From NCBI GenBank assembly GCA_963797485.1, contig CAWCPF010000001.1:124001-188000 (forward strand): 64,000 bases of DNA. Direction: 5' to 3'. The notes under the pieces were generated by a model. That model did not search any database, had not been told where the DNA came from, and worked only from the letters and a program-made list of their open reading frames with translations. This DNA is from CAWAND01 sp963797485 (GTDB taxonomy: Bacteria > Chloroflexota > Anaerolineae > Anaerolineales > E44-bin32). The number at the start of each line of letters is the position of its first letter. Position 1 is the first letter of the stretch. The translations under genes were made by a program, and so were the position numbers. Shown here in pieces: positions 29,181 to 38,491 of the stretch.

Positions 29181-29402
29181 TTAGGCAAAGGGATTGAGCG
29201 TGGCCACCTGAGCAACACATTGGCTCTTCATGCTCTGGTCATCGATGCAACTGGTCAGCCACAACCAGGCTGATACATTGCTGGGTTCCCGATTGAGCAC
29301 CCATTTCAAGGCCGCCCGGCCAGTTTCCACATCGGCCTTCTGGATCGAACGGACGGCGAACTCGAGTGCCTGGTCAGTCGTGGGGATGGCGGTCATCGTC
29401 AT
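29181..29402 (-). CDS. small TPR-like repeat protein
   Basis: 73 residues. One helix-turn-helix repeat unit: DVETGRAALKWVLNREPSNV followed by SAWLWLTSCIDD, the AWLWL pattern of degenerate TPR repeats common in Chloroflexota proteins. Likely a protein-interaction module; partner unknown. AGGAGAG precedes the ATG, and a hairpin terminator follows. Confidence 0.75.
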   Translation of the reverse strand: MTMTAIPTTDQALEFAVRSIQKADVETGRAALKWVLNREPSNVSAWLWLTSCIDDQSMKSQCVAQVATLNPFA

Positions 29403-29473
29403 GAGTGCTCTCCTAAGTGACTGCTATGCACCCATGCTAGCACGCCAATCTCGAATCCAGTTTTACATCCACC

Positions 29474-29677
29474 TTACAGGATTCCGCTCGGCTTCGAGTG
29501 CCCCTTGAAGGGCTTCGGCGCCTCCTTCAAGCAGCGCCAAGTGGTTTCCGAGCCCGCATCTTCCAAGCGGTTCTGCGGGCGGAACCCGAAGGCCAACACG
29601 TCGGCATGCAAGACTTCTCGCATCGCCCGATACATCCGCTCATAGCGCAGGAGCTCTTCGGTCTTCATGCTCAACAT
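29474..29677 (-). CDS. candidate small protein, unknown
   Basis: 67 residues from the ATG at 29677 (or 64 from 29668). An Arg/Glu-rich helix (KTEELLRYERMYRAMREVL) is followed by a less ordered tail. Codon use resembles neighbouring genes, but there is no clear ribosome site and no recognised family. It lies between the unknown gene ending at 29776 and the repeat-protein gene. Confidence 0.35.
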   Translation of the reverse strand: MLSMKTEELLRYERMYRAMREVLHADVLAFGFRPQNRLEDAGSETTWRCLKEAPKPFKGHSKPSGIL

Positions 29678-29775
29678 CGTAGGACACTGGGATGCGTTTG
29701 TCGATCCACCCGGTGGGTGAATTTCGATTGCCTGCCACCTGAGTCTTTGTCGGCAGCAGATTGACATGCGGTTGA

Positions 29776-30213
29776 TCAGTCGTCGAGCGTGGGGCGAATT
29801 CCCTTGTAGACGCGTGGGCCGGACAACATGCGCAGGAGGACTTGCGGGGGCCTGTCGAGGCGCGCGCCGAGCTCTCTGGCCGACATGGGCGCATTGCCGT
29901 TCGCCAGGAACACCCGGAAGATGGCGTTGGTCAGGCTCATTTGCGGGGTTATGTAATCCGGTTCACGCGAGCAATGTGTGCTCAGGATGTCCTGGATGGC
30001 CGGCACACGCGTCACCTCGGCGGTCTCCAGATCAACATGGTCGACTTTGGTCGAGGTTTCCACGTCGCGAAACGCCTCCTGGTGATGCGGACACAGGTGG
30101 CTGCGCAGGTACACGTCGAGCTCGCGGTCGGCGCGTTCCCACCATCGATAGTCAATATGAAATCTGGTGTCGACCGTGGGTCGGACGAGCTGCTGGGCTA
30201 GGTCGCGTTCCAT
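29776..30213 (-). CDS. conserved-looking unknown protein, partner of the 30218-31807 gene
   Basis: 145 residues. Charged, mostly helical, with CPHHQEAFRD near the middle (a Cys/His cluster) and a C-terminal segment (about 95-145, MSLTNAIFRVFLANGNAPMS ... LGARLDRPPQVLLRML) that looks like a winged-helix DNA-binding domain. Its ATG lies 5 bases after the stop of the preceding gene, so the two are coupled. Function unknown; a transcription-associated role is possible. Confidence 0.65.
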   Translation of the reverse strand: MERDLAQQLVRPTVDTRFHIDYRWWERADRELDVYLRSHLCPHHQEAFRDVETSTKVDHVDLETAEVTRVPAIQDILSTHCSREPDYITPQMSLTNAIFRVFLANGNAPMSARELGARLDRPPQVLLRMLSGPRVYKGIRPTLDD

Positions 30214-30217
30214 GGGG

Positions 30218-31807
30218 TCAGGCCTTGTCCCGGGCCTGCTCGTCGATCCGCCAGTACAGGTCGCCCACGTGCTCGTAAGTCGGCGAACTGACAAGCTCGG
30301 CGAATATCAGCGCCGGAGGGAGACGGCGAAGGACGTTCACGCCCGAGTAAAGAGACTGCGCGTGCACGGCGCTCTGGGGGTTGAGTTTGGCCAGTTCTCG
30401 AAACACGAACCCGATGAGCTGGGCATCCGTCATCTTGCGTTGATCGCCCTTGAGCCAGGCCGCATCCAGCGCGGCGGCGTTGGTCAGACCCACAACCATC
30501 AGGTCATCGTAAGCGGCGCCGACCGGCTGCTTGAGCATGGTGAACCCAACCCGGCCGCCCTCGATCGTCACGGTGCGGATCCAATCGGTCCGGCGCTTCC
30601 GCTCCAATGCCTGAACGATGACCTCTCCAGGTTCGTCCCCGCGCCGGACTTCTACCAGTGCGCCGGCGGGCAAGTCGTGACGGCGATACCATTCTTCAAG
30701 GCCGAAGACATAGCGCTCCGCCCGCACCACCCATCCCGGGAATTTGTCACCGCTGACTCCATCGACCAGGATGAAACGGATGCGGGGCGCCTCGTAGGCA
30801 GTGGGGAACAATAGCTGCAAGCGGCCCGAGAGCGGCAGCGCGCCGACGCGCCAATGCGGGAAGAGGAGCGCCAGGGCGACCCGGTCGACCGGCGCCGTGG
30901 GCTTATCCAGCGGGCTGAGCTCGTCGTCAAGCCGGCGCTCGAGATCCAGCAGCTCCGGGGTCAGCCGTGATCGGTCCACGTCGCGGGGTTTATATTCCAG
31001 GCGCTGCGGCGTGAACAGGACCTCGGGCGGCTCGAGGCGGCGCAAATACCACAGCGTTTGTCCCGCCGGTCCGACCTCGTCAAAGCGCTTATCCTCCTGG
31101 AGGGCATAGTCCACCGAGAAGGTCGCCAGTAGCGGGTCCAAGCCCGCGGGGAGCTCTATGTGCTCGAGCAGGGCCGACGTCGGCAACGGTCCGCCGCCGC
31201 CGACGTCCAGGACCGCCTCGGCCAGGTTTAGGTGGCCGGGATGGATCTCGGCCAACAAGGCACGCGGGAACCACCTGCCGGCGATCTGTACAATATCGTC
31301 TTTGTCGGAAAGCCGCTGGCGCAGCCTGGCCTCGAGCAATGGGCCGACATTGTCGAGCACGTCGCCGGCCGTTTCGGGCAAGGCTTCCACCGCCTTGGCG
31401 GGCTCGACCTGATTAAGAGAATGATCGGCCAGCTCGGCTGCGAAGCTCCGGCGCGAGCCGCCCCCATCCAGATCGACATCGATGACTTTGAAGGGCCCGA
31501 GTTCGGGATTCTCGCCCGGTCTGATCGCCAGAACGGTGCCCACTTGCCCGCCAAGCTTGCTAAAAACCAGCTCATCGCCTACCCGGTAGGCGCCGCCAGG
31601 CACATACTTTGCTTGCTCGGCCGGCGGCTCAGGCCCGGCTTGCCGTGCCTGGTCGAGCTTGAGCGCAATCAGGGGCTCAAGCATCTCCCTCGGCGTGAGG
31701 GGATGCTCTCGCTCGAGAAGTAAGTTGGTGATGAACTCGAGGTCATCATCGGAAACCTGGAAGTTGGTCCAGAGATCGTCGCGAGGGATTGGAGGGGCTG
31801 AAGCCAT
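30218..31807 (-). CDS. unknown 529-residue protein
   Basis: Not a family I recognise. The N-terminus (LEFITNLLLEREHPLTPREM) resembles a winged-helix segment. Residues about 65-105 (YRVGDELVFSKLGGQVGTVL) look like a small SH3-like beta barrel, and a later beta-rich region (about 330-430) contains VTIEGGRVGF. No signal peptide, no membrane helix, no enzymatic motif. The start is clean and the frame intact over 1.6 kb. Coupled to the small helical gene downstream, suggesting a two-protein unit. Confidence 0.7.
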   Translation of the reverse strand: MASAPPIPRDDLWTNFQVSDDDLEFITNLLLEREHPLTPREMLEPLIALKLDQARQAGPEPPAEQAKYVPGGAYRVGDELVFSKLGGQVGTVLAIRPGENPELGPFKVIDVDLDGGGSRRSFAAELADHSLNQVEPAKAVEALPETAGDVLDNVGPLLEARLRQRLSDKDDIVQIAGRWFPRALLAEIHPGHLNLAEAVLDVGGGGPLPTSALLEHIELPAGLDPLLATFSVDYALQEDKRFDEVGPAGQTLWYLRRLEPPEVLFTPQRLEYKPRDVDRSRLTPELLDLERRLDDELSPLDKPTAPVDRVALALLFPHWRVGALPLSGRLQLLFPTAYEAPRIRFILVDGVSGDKFPGWVVRAERYVFGLEEWYRRHDLPAGALVEVRRGDEPGEVIVQALERKRRTDWIRTVTIEGGRVGFTMLKQPVGAAYDDLMVVGLTNAAALDAAWLKGDQRKMTDAQLIGFVFRELAKLNPQSAVHAQSLYSGVNVLRRLPPALIFAELVSSPTYEHVGDLYWRIDEQARDKA

Positions 31808-31926
31808 GGATTAGTCGTCGGGCCTATCGCGGGGGACGCGGCCATTATACTCCATCGCCTCTTCGGCCATGCTGCCGCCACATGCCACGCGTGAGCCAAG
31901 GGTGCGCCTGGCGTTCAACATCGAAC

Positions 31927-33322
31927 TCATGGGAAGGCTCTTTGAACCCAGTCCATCGGATCGACCGGCACGCCACCCACCCGGACCTCCCAATGAAGGT
32001 GCGGGCCGGTCACCCGGCCGGTGGCCCCGACCTTGCCGAGTTCCTGGCCCGTGATCACCTCGTCCCCGACCTGGACTTCGATTTCGGATTGATGGAAGTA
32101 CATGCTGAACACACCCCAGCCGTGATCGACGATGGTTGTGTTGCCCCTGACCGTCAGCGGGCCGGTGAAGACCACCTTTCCGGGCGCCGGGGCAAAGATC
32201 GGCGTGCCGACGCCCCCGTAGAAATCCAAACCTGTGTGGTAGCGAGAGTAGCCGGTGCCGTTGTAGTTGCGGCGCGTACCGAAGACCGAAGGGAAGCTCT
32301 TGACGTAATAGGTCGATGGATAACTGAATATCTCGTCCCAGCGCTTTTCCGGCGTAGCCTGTCCGACGATGCCATCCACAAAAGCATCCTCGGGGCCGGT
32401 GACCGCCGGGTCAATCGTTTCCGACGGCACGCTTAGGATCGGATCGAACCCGAAATCCCCGGACCGAATCCTCATGGGCTGGCTGAAGGCGTAGGCGGGC
32501 ACGCCCAACTCCGGGGTGATGAGCAGCGTCAAGTCGTACAGCCCCGGATCGGTGAGCGCGTCGACGCCCTGTAGGCTTACGGTCTGCAAATCCTGTTCGG
32601 GTTCGAAATGCAGGCTCCATGGGCCTAAGCTGCCGCTGAGCGTGGCCGGACGGTTCAACTCGACCGTCACCTCGACCACGTGACCTTGGAGAGCTGCCGG
32701 CGGATCAACCCTCACCGCCTGAACCACCGAGGGCAGAGCATCCAGCGGTCGATCGCTGCCGGGAAAGGTAATCAGTGAGCCCGGAAGCGTCCATGCCTGG
32801 ATCCCCGATATGCGCCAGGGGGACCAGGGACCAAGGGTTCGAATTGTGGAGGACGGCTGCTTCCAGTCGCGGCTCGCCGGGCAGGACCACTTCGGCGCCG
32901 GCCACGACCTCAGGATTCACTCCCTCCGCCTCCGGCAGAATGAGCTCTTCGCCGACATACAAACCCGAAGGGTTGATGATGTGGTTCAGGCGCACGATCA
33001 CCTCCGGCGCCAGATGATAGGCACGGCCCAGACTCTGCAGGTCCTCGCCAAATGCGACCGGGTGCGTGGTAAGCACGCCGCTCACGCCCTCAAAACCTGG
33101 GATCACCAGCTGCATCCCGGGTTGGATGGATCCCAAATCACCAATGCCGTTGGTCTGGGCGAGTTCATCGACCGTCGTGCCGAAAGTTGATGCAATCCCA
33201 CTGAGGGTATCGCCGGGCTGCACGACGTAGATCGGCCCCTGAGATTGGGCCCAGGCCGGCGCGCCAACTGCCGCCAGGGCCACAGTCAGGCTAAGCGCCA
33301 GGCTCAAGATCTTGCGTCGCAT
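31927..33322 (-). CDS. LysM - M23 peptidoglycan endopeptidase, split by a homopolymer indel
   Basis: 464 residues after correction. Signal peptide MRRKILSLALSLTVALAAVG...AWA, LysM domain (IYVVQPGDTLSGIASTFGT), a second LysM-like segment (YHLAPEVIVRLNHI), a beta-rich linker, and an M23 peptidase: YHTGLDFYGGVGTPIFAPAP, VVDHGWGVFSMYFH-like strand and GPHLHWEVRVGG with the HxH zinc motif. It cuts peptide cross-links in peptidoglycan. At 32803-32806 a run of four C (plus strand) should be three; that restores AHIGIQAWTLPGS and joins the halves. Almost certainly a sequencing error. Confidence 0.88.
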
Positions 33323-33683
33323 CCACAAACTCCAACTGGTCACCCACGGCCACGGATTCTAACATGCTGGGCCGGCCTTCCAGCACGTACTGGGCCGCGG
33401 CGCGTGGGACGTACGCCCGCCATGGCCTCGCCAGGCGCGTGTCGACCACGACTCCCTCCGGGCTCACCCATACGACCCCGAGCGAGATGAAGACGCCCCA
33501 CATGTGAATGGCCGTCGAGGCCCGAGATGGCTGGGCCTCCACCAGGAGCAGTCCTTCACCCGTATCCAATTGGCGCCGAAACGTCAGGCCGCGCAGGCGG
33601 CAGCTAAAACTGGCGCACCACCGAGCCCGCACAAAAGGGGGTTCGGCACGAGAGCGGTTGACGACGTCCACCCACTGGCTCAC
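33291..33683 (-). CDS. DUF192 family protein
   Basis: 130 residues, GTG start. DUF192 landmarks: SCRLRGLTFRRQLDTGEGLL, HMWGVFISLGVVWVSPEG and the terminal SVAVGDQLEF. The family is usually secreted, but no signal peptide is visible here. Role unknown. Its 3' end overlaps the start of the LysM-M23 gene by about 30 bp, so the two are probably cotranscribed. Confidence 0.85.
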   Translation of the reverse strand: MSQWVDVVNRSRAEPPFVRARWCASFSCRLRGLTFRRQLDTGEGLLLVEAQPSRASTAIHMWGVFISLGVVWVSPEGVVVDTRLARPWRAYVPRAAAQYVLEGRPSMLESVAVGDQLEFVDATQDLEPGA

Positions 33684-33691
33684 CCCGCAAC

Positions 33692-33715
33692 AAAAAAGGG
33701 CGACGCTGGTCGCCC
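33692..33715 (-). terminator. strong intrinsic terminator after response regulator
   Basis: On the minus strand GGGCGAC-CAGC-GTCGCCC is followed directly by TTTTTT: a textbook Rho-independent terminator 25 bases after the response-regulator stop (33741). Confidence 0.85.
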
Positions 33716-33740
33716 TCTCCCGTCGAGAGGTGTGGCTTTG

Positions 33741-34127
33741 CTACTCGAGCACACCCAGGATCTTCTGGACACTTTCCAGCAACTCCTGCGGCCCAAACGG
33801 TTTGGTGATGTAATCATCCACCTTGGCGATATGCAGCCCAAGCACCTTGTCGATGGATTGGGCCTTGGCCGTGACCACGACGACCGGGATGGACTTCAGG
33901 TCGGCGTCGGCCTTCATTTGTTGGTAGACCTCCCAGCCGTCCATATCTGGCATCATAAGATCCAGCAGGACCAGATCGGGGCGTTCGCGGCGCACGGTCT
34001 CGAGCCCCTCCACCCCGCCGTTGGCGCCGATGACACTGAATCCCTTCCGCCCGAGGATAAGGCGCACGAGATCGATCATCTCGGGCTCGTCCTCGATGCA
34101 AACGACTCGTTTCGGGTCATCGACCAT
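33741..34127 (-). CDS. single-domain response regulator
   Basis: 128 residues: receiver domain only. Acidic pair in VVCIEDEPEM, phospho-acceptor Asp in LVLLDLMMPDMDGW, Thr in VVVVTAK and Lys in DDYITKPFG. No output domain, as in CheY/Spo0F-type proteins acting by protein contact. AGGAG lies nine bases before the ATG. No histidine kinase is adjacent. It is monocistronic, with its own terminator. Confidence 0.93.
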   Translation of the reverse strand: MVDDPKRVVCIEDEPEMIDLVRLILGRKGFSVIGANGGVEGLETVRRERPDLVLLDLMMPDMDGWEVYQQMKADADLKSIPVVVVTAKAQSIDKVLGLHIAKVDDYITKPFGPQELLESVQKILGVLE

Positions 34128-34348
34128 GGGAAAAGGGCTCCTGGGAAACCCTATGCTTGATCTCGCCAAGCATCGATTCAAGGCGGGGATATTCCGGCGA
34201 ATTGAGCCTGATCCCCGGCCCGGGTCCGTGTGTCGGACTGGGCCTTAGTCTACCATAGGGACAAGGGCGCGCAAACATGGCCAAAGGTCCTAGGTTCAAA
34301 TGACGCGCTCAGAAACGCCCAGTCCCGGCCTTTGCGCCTCGCGGTGGT

Positions 34349-34492
34349 GCCAACCCAGGGGCAGGGGATAGACCGTCCAAGGAGAGGGGGCCGGAGGGTG
34401 AGGTCGAGAACGCCCGCTGACAGGCATTGGTATGACGAGCGTCAGCGCCTCATGGCTCCGAGGCGCCAGGCGACCGGAATATGGTCGCGGCC
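34349..34492 (+). repeat. interspersed intergenic repeat, copy A
   Basis: Aligns with 61379-61518 (same strand) and 15895-16041 (opposite). Shared landmarks with copy B: TAGA-C--CCAA-GG, GAGAGGGGGCCG, CATTGG/CAATGG, CGCCTC and GTCGCGGCC, in the same order with nearly the same spacing. It occupies the 440-bp gap between the response regulator and tRNA-Asn; no gene is seen in that gap. Confidence 0.5.
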
Positions 34493-34525
34493 TGTTTGCG
34501 GCAGCCGAGTGAAATGAAAGGTGAA

Positions 34526-34557
34526 GGGGCTGGCTCAGCAGTACGTGAGCCAGCCCC
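34526..34557 (-). terminator. terminator downstream of tRNA-Asn
   Basis: Perfect 12-bp stem GGGGCTGGCTCA/TGAGCCAGCCCC with an 8-nt loop, starting 11 bases after the tRNA 3' end on the minus strand and followed by a T/C-rich stretch. Confidence 0.65.
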
Positions 34558-34568
34558 GCGCATACGAG

Positions 34569-34642
34569 TGCACCCGGCAGGACTCGAACCTGCAACCAAC
34601 TGATTAACAGTTCAGCTGCTCTGCCAGTTGAGCTACGGGTGC
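34569..34642 (-). tRNA. tRNA-Asn (anticodon GTT) with an extra base in the anticodon arm
   Basis: 74 nt. Acceptor GCACCCG/CGGGTGC, T-loop TTCGAGT, anticodon loop CTGTTAA. The anticodon stem pairs GCTGA with TCAGT only if one A of the AA before the loop is ignored; as written the loop has 8 nt. The rest is standard. Other genes in the window carry one-base errors, so an insertion error is likely. Confidence 0.92.
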
Positions 34643-34952
34643 CCATGTGGTGGCCGAGGAAACCCGACGGCCGGGGCTCATTCTACCGCGTGCCTGAATC
34701 GAGGTCAACGCGCACCCTCCGCAAGAGCCCAGCCGGGCTCCGGCCGGCCCACGATTGCGCACTTCAGACAGTTCGGCGATAATGGGAAGCTGACATGGGT
34801 TCCAGGCGCGCGCCTGGGTGTGTTCAAACATTCGCCCGACCAGGTCATAGGGCTCACCAAGCTGGAGATGTTTTGGCTTATAATCGCCCAACCCAATCCT
34901 GGTCCCCGGGTCGTGTGGATCGGCGTATCTTCAGGTGGTTGAGAGCCAAGTC
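34643..34952 (+). promoter_or_regulatory. upstream region of the type VII locus, with TATAAT at 34879-34884
   Basis: 310 bp without a gene. A consensus TATAAT -10 box lies at 34879-34884 (within CTTATAATCG), giving a start near 34891 and a leader of about 60 bases before the first VWA gene. No good -35 is visible at the expected distance, suggesting an activator or another sigma factor. Nothing else recognised. Confidence 0.45.
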
Positions 34953-37144
34953 ATGAGCCTTCGCGGCAAACTCCTGTGCGGAATCTTGTTGTCCAGTCTG
35001 AGCCTATCGTGGGTGTCGTCCGTTGGGGCGCAGGGCCCGGGACAATCTCACATTTTCATCCACGAGGTCCCGGAGCCCCAACAAGTGACGACCTCGACCG
35101 GCGCTGTCGGGCTATCGCTCCAGACGACCTTTTCACTGCTCAACGCCGAAAACCAGCTCTTGACCTCGTTTGAAATTCAAACCGCCACGGTCGAGATAGA
35201 TGGCGACAAATACAAAGCCGACGTCCAGGAGCTTGACGTACCCTGGACGATCGTATTCGTGGTGGATGCAAGCAGGAACCTAGGGGGTAGCGCCGCATCC
35301 GATTTCAAGAAGGCGCGTGTCGCCCTGGCCAACGCGGTCACCGGTGTTCCGGAGGCCACGAATATGGCTGTGATCACATTTGCCAACACTGCGCCGACGC
35401 TGCTTGATTTCACCCAGAAGAAAGACACGGTTGCCGCGGCCATCAACAACCTTTTTGCCGCGGGATCGGGAAACTCCTGCCTCAACGACGGACTGTACAA
35501 CGCCGTCAACCAGCTTAGTGTGGCGCCTGGCCGAAAGGCGGTCATTGCGTTCACGGCCAGCGAAGACAACTGCGCCACTCGAACCCCGCAAGATGTGGTC
35601 AATCTGGCACAGAAGAATCGGGTTCAGATCTACATGGTCGGCCTCCGGGGGTACCCCGTGACCGAGGCTGATCTCACCGCCTTCGCGGAGCCGACAGGCG
35701 GGCTGTCGGAATTTCGGGACCAATCCAACCTCGGGTTCGGCCTGGCCAATGTCATCGGCATCCTCGAGAATCAATGGACGGCCAAAGCTACCGTCTATCC
35801 TTCAGCGGGCGAAAAGACGGCCACGCTCACCGTGGATCTGAAGGACGGGACGGCGCTCAAGTCTTCGGGTTTCACCTTCACCTCCGCCCAAGACTACATC
35901 CCCCCGGCTGAATTCATCTCAAAGGCAAGGTCCTGTCCACCGGGGATGGCATCGTGTTCCACCTCGATTTGGTCCAACCGGAGAAAATCCGGCAGCTGAA
36001 CGTGACCATCATCAGCAAGGACACCGGGGAGTCGGTGCTTTCGCAGGCGCTGGTGAGTTTCTCGGATGTCAACAACCTGCCTGCCCTGAACCTGTCCCCG
36101 GGATTGGAATACACCCTGAATGTGTCGGCCGTCGATAGCTCGGGCCAGGTCCTTAGCCAAGACAGCGCTGACTTCAAATACGAGCCCCCGCCTGCCGCGG
36201 TACAAGTGAGTGACGTTCAGACACCGACTTCGGACCGGAGCCAGTTCTTGGTGACGATCGACACCACCAATTTGAATGATGCCGTCAAGTTCAAAGCCTG
36301 GTTCGTCGACACGAACAGCGCCAACAAGATCGACGGCACCGAGGTCACCGTGCCGCTGGGCGATCCGATCTTGATCCCTTCCGGGCGTGTGGGGTCGGGC
36401 GAGTACGGGGTCGTAGTTCAGGCCCTTGATAGCACCGACACCGTGCTGGCGGAATCACCGGCTTTCAAGCTCACCTATCACCGGCCAAATGTGTTTGAGC
36501 AGTTTCGGGGCCTGGTTTCAAGCTCTCCCTTGGCCATTGCCGGCCTGACCGGCGTGTGTTGTCTGGCGGTCCTTGGGCTGATCGCGGTGGTGTGGATTGT
36601 CGTTCCCAAGCAGCGCGACCAATCCATTTCAGTGGAGCTGATGCTGCCCGAGAAGGGCCGTCGCCAGCCGGCAGTCAAGCCCGGCATCCAGCAGCCGCCA
36701 CGTGAACCTGAACGGCCCCGGCCGCCGTCGCGGCCTGGCTCGAAGCCAGGTGCGCGTGAGCCCGGCGGACGGCCGGCTGCCGCCCGGGCGGCCGATGTTG
36801 AACCGCCCGTTGCGGCCCCGCCTCCAAGCGGACCCAGGGCGCGCATTGCACTTCGCTTTCCAGTCGAACCAGCCTGGTCGGTGGATGTCAAGACCACCCC
36901 CTTCCGGCTGGGTCGCCGCAAGGAAAACGAGGGTGCGTTGCCGGTCGACAGCGCCAGCGGGGTCTCAGGGCTCCATCTCACACTCACCTTCGAACGTGGG
37001 GCCTATTTCGTGGTCGACGAGGGCAGCAAATTCGGCACGACCATCAACGGCAATCCCGTGGCCAAGGGCGAGCCAACCCAGCTCAACGACGGCGACTTGA
37101 TCGGCCTTGGACCTATTGTCAAGGTGTTGTTCAGCACCCAGTAA
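34953..37144 (+). CDS. VWA - TM - FHA protein of the type VII locus, one-base frameshift
   Basis: 730 residues after correction. Signal peptide (MSLRGKLLCGILLSSLSLSW), VWA domain (about 95-290) with a modified metal site WTIVFVVDASRN (DxSxN instead of DxSxS), two Ig/CARDB-like beta domains, one membrane helix (about 530-550, AGLTGVCCLAVLGLIAVVWI), a Pro/Arg-rich cytoplasmic linker and a C-terminal FHA domain: FRLGRRKENEG, SGLHLTL, TTINGNPV. The FHA SRxH motif has lost its Arg. One base is missing near 35918; inserting it joins EFI to LKGKVLSTGDG. It probably links an external event to cytoplasmic phospho-signalling in the secretion system (inference). Confidence 0.85.
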
Positions 37145-37231
37145 AACCTGCCTGCGGCCGGTTGGGCAATCGTAGGTTTGATTATTTGAGGACGTTGATT
37201 CGCTTGCTCAGTCCCTTATTGGGAGGTTGAC

Positions 37232-38443
37232 ATGCCCGGATCGATCATCAGGGCGGAGTTCGACGGTCTGACCCAGGCTTCCAAGAGGTTTTCTGCACAG
37301 GCGCAGTCTATGCGCCAGATGCTGGGGATGATTAATGGGCACCTTTCCACCCTCAAGGCTGGAGACTGGCAGGGCGAAGGGGCGCAACAATTCTATCGGG
37401 ATATGGAGAATCTGCTCCTGCCTGCCCTCAAGCGCCTTGTAGACGCCTTGGAGCTGGGCGCAGATGTGATGGGAAAAGTGGCCGGCATCATGCATCATGC
37501 CGACGAAGACCTGGTTGCGCTGTGGAGAACTGTACCGACGTTTGGGATCCTGGGACTTGGCCTCGCCACTGCAGCGGGAGTGGCTGCGGGGTCGGCCGCC
37601 GGCCAAGGGGAAGCGGCAGGTACCGGCGAGGCGGGCGGCACAGGGGGCGGAGCCGCCTCAGGCGGGACAACTGGCGCCACTTCGGGATCGATTTCCGCCT
37701 GGCAGCAGTCCAATCCTCTGCTGGTGCGCGACCCTGCCAGCCTGTTCAACGATGATTACCTGCACTCGCTCATTGGCTCCGAATTCCAGGGCACTGGGCC
37801 GGAACTAGGTCAGGTCATGGACGGTTTGGCCCAGAATCCAAGTGGAGGCGAACTCGACATTCTCTTGATCCAGCTGTCCGACCTGCGCGGGAGACCCCTG
37901 GTCGAGATAACGATCGAATTCGGAAAGTTTCAAGAAGTTCAGGCGCAGCAGGAAGCTGCAGTCGCCGCCTCGGCTCCTGCAGCCGAAGCAGCCGCCGAGG
38001 CGGCGACTGGAGGCGGCGGCGGGGCGGGGCAGGGGTTCAGCGGCTCGCTCACACAAATGCGGTTTGGCAAGGTCGTGGGGGACGCGTTTGGGATCGACCC
38101 GGCCTTCGGCGCCATGCTCAATCCACGCGGCGGCCTGGTCGGTCCCGGCAACTTTGCCATTGCCGGCGGCGATACGGCCGTCGGTTACCATGCCGTAGCG
38201 CATGCGGCCGCCGGCTACCTGTTCAACAGCCATCATGCGGGACCCGGATTCGATTATCTTGGGGTTGAGGGCGGTCCAGCCTCCAATCCGCTGGCGGGGC
38301 AGCGGGGCGGGATTGCCTACTGGCGGGCGGCGACGGGGGGTGCCAGCTCGGCGGGCGGCGCGGCCGGTTGGGTGATGAATGATTTCGTCGGCAAGGCTGA
38401 TGTCGCCAGCTCGGTCATCAATGGCGTCCGCGGCATTTTCTAG
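37232..38443 (+). CDS. WXG100 protein with long C-terminal domain, candidate type VII substrate
   Basis: 403 residues. Residues 1-100 form a WXG100 helical hairpin with W46-Q-G48 in GDWQGEGAQQF, clearly homologous to the small protein at 53363-53698, which has its WVG at the same positions. A hydrophobic Gly/Ala-rich segment (about 104-150) and a Gln/Ala/Gly linker follow. The C-terminal ~135 residues hold a His-rich motif YHAVAHAAAGYLFNSHHAGP and a LAGQRGGIAYWR end. The layout (export module plus C-terminal domain) is that of LXG/WXG effectors, but the C-domain activity is unknown. Confidence 0.82.
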   Translation: MPGSIIRAEFDGLTQASKRFSAQAQSMRQMLGMINGHLSTLKAGDWQGEGAQQFYRDMENLLLPALKRLVDALELGADVMGKVAGIMHHADEDLVALWRTVPTFGILGLGLATAAGVAAGSAAGQGEAAGTGEAGGTGGGAASGGTTGATSGSISAWQQSNPLLVRDPASLFNDDYLHSLIGSEFQGTGPELGQVMDGLAQNPSGGELDILLIQLSDLRGRPLVEITIEFGKFQEVQAQQEAAVAASAPAAEAAAEAATGGGGGAGQGFSGSLTQMRFGKVVGDAFGIDPAFGAMLNPRGGLVGPGNFAIAGGDTAVGYHAVAHAAAGYLFNSHHAGPGFDYLGVEGGPASNPLAGQRGGIAYWRAATGGASSAGGAAGWVMNDFVGKADVASSVINGVRGIF

Positions 38444-38491
38444 CCGCCGAACGTCGACGGGGTTCTCAGGCAGGATGCGGAGGCTGAACGT

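Noticed and set aside
33741..34127. Two-component pair with a nearby kinase
   Set aside because: No histidine kinase is adjacent; the gene is monocistronic with its own terminator.
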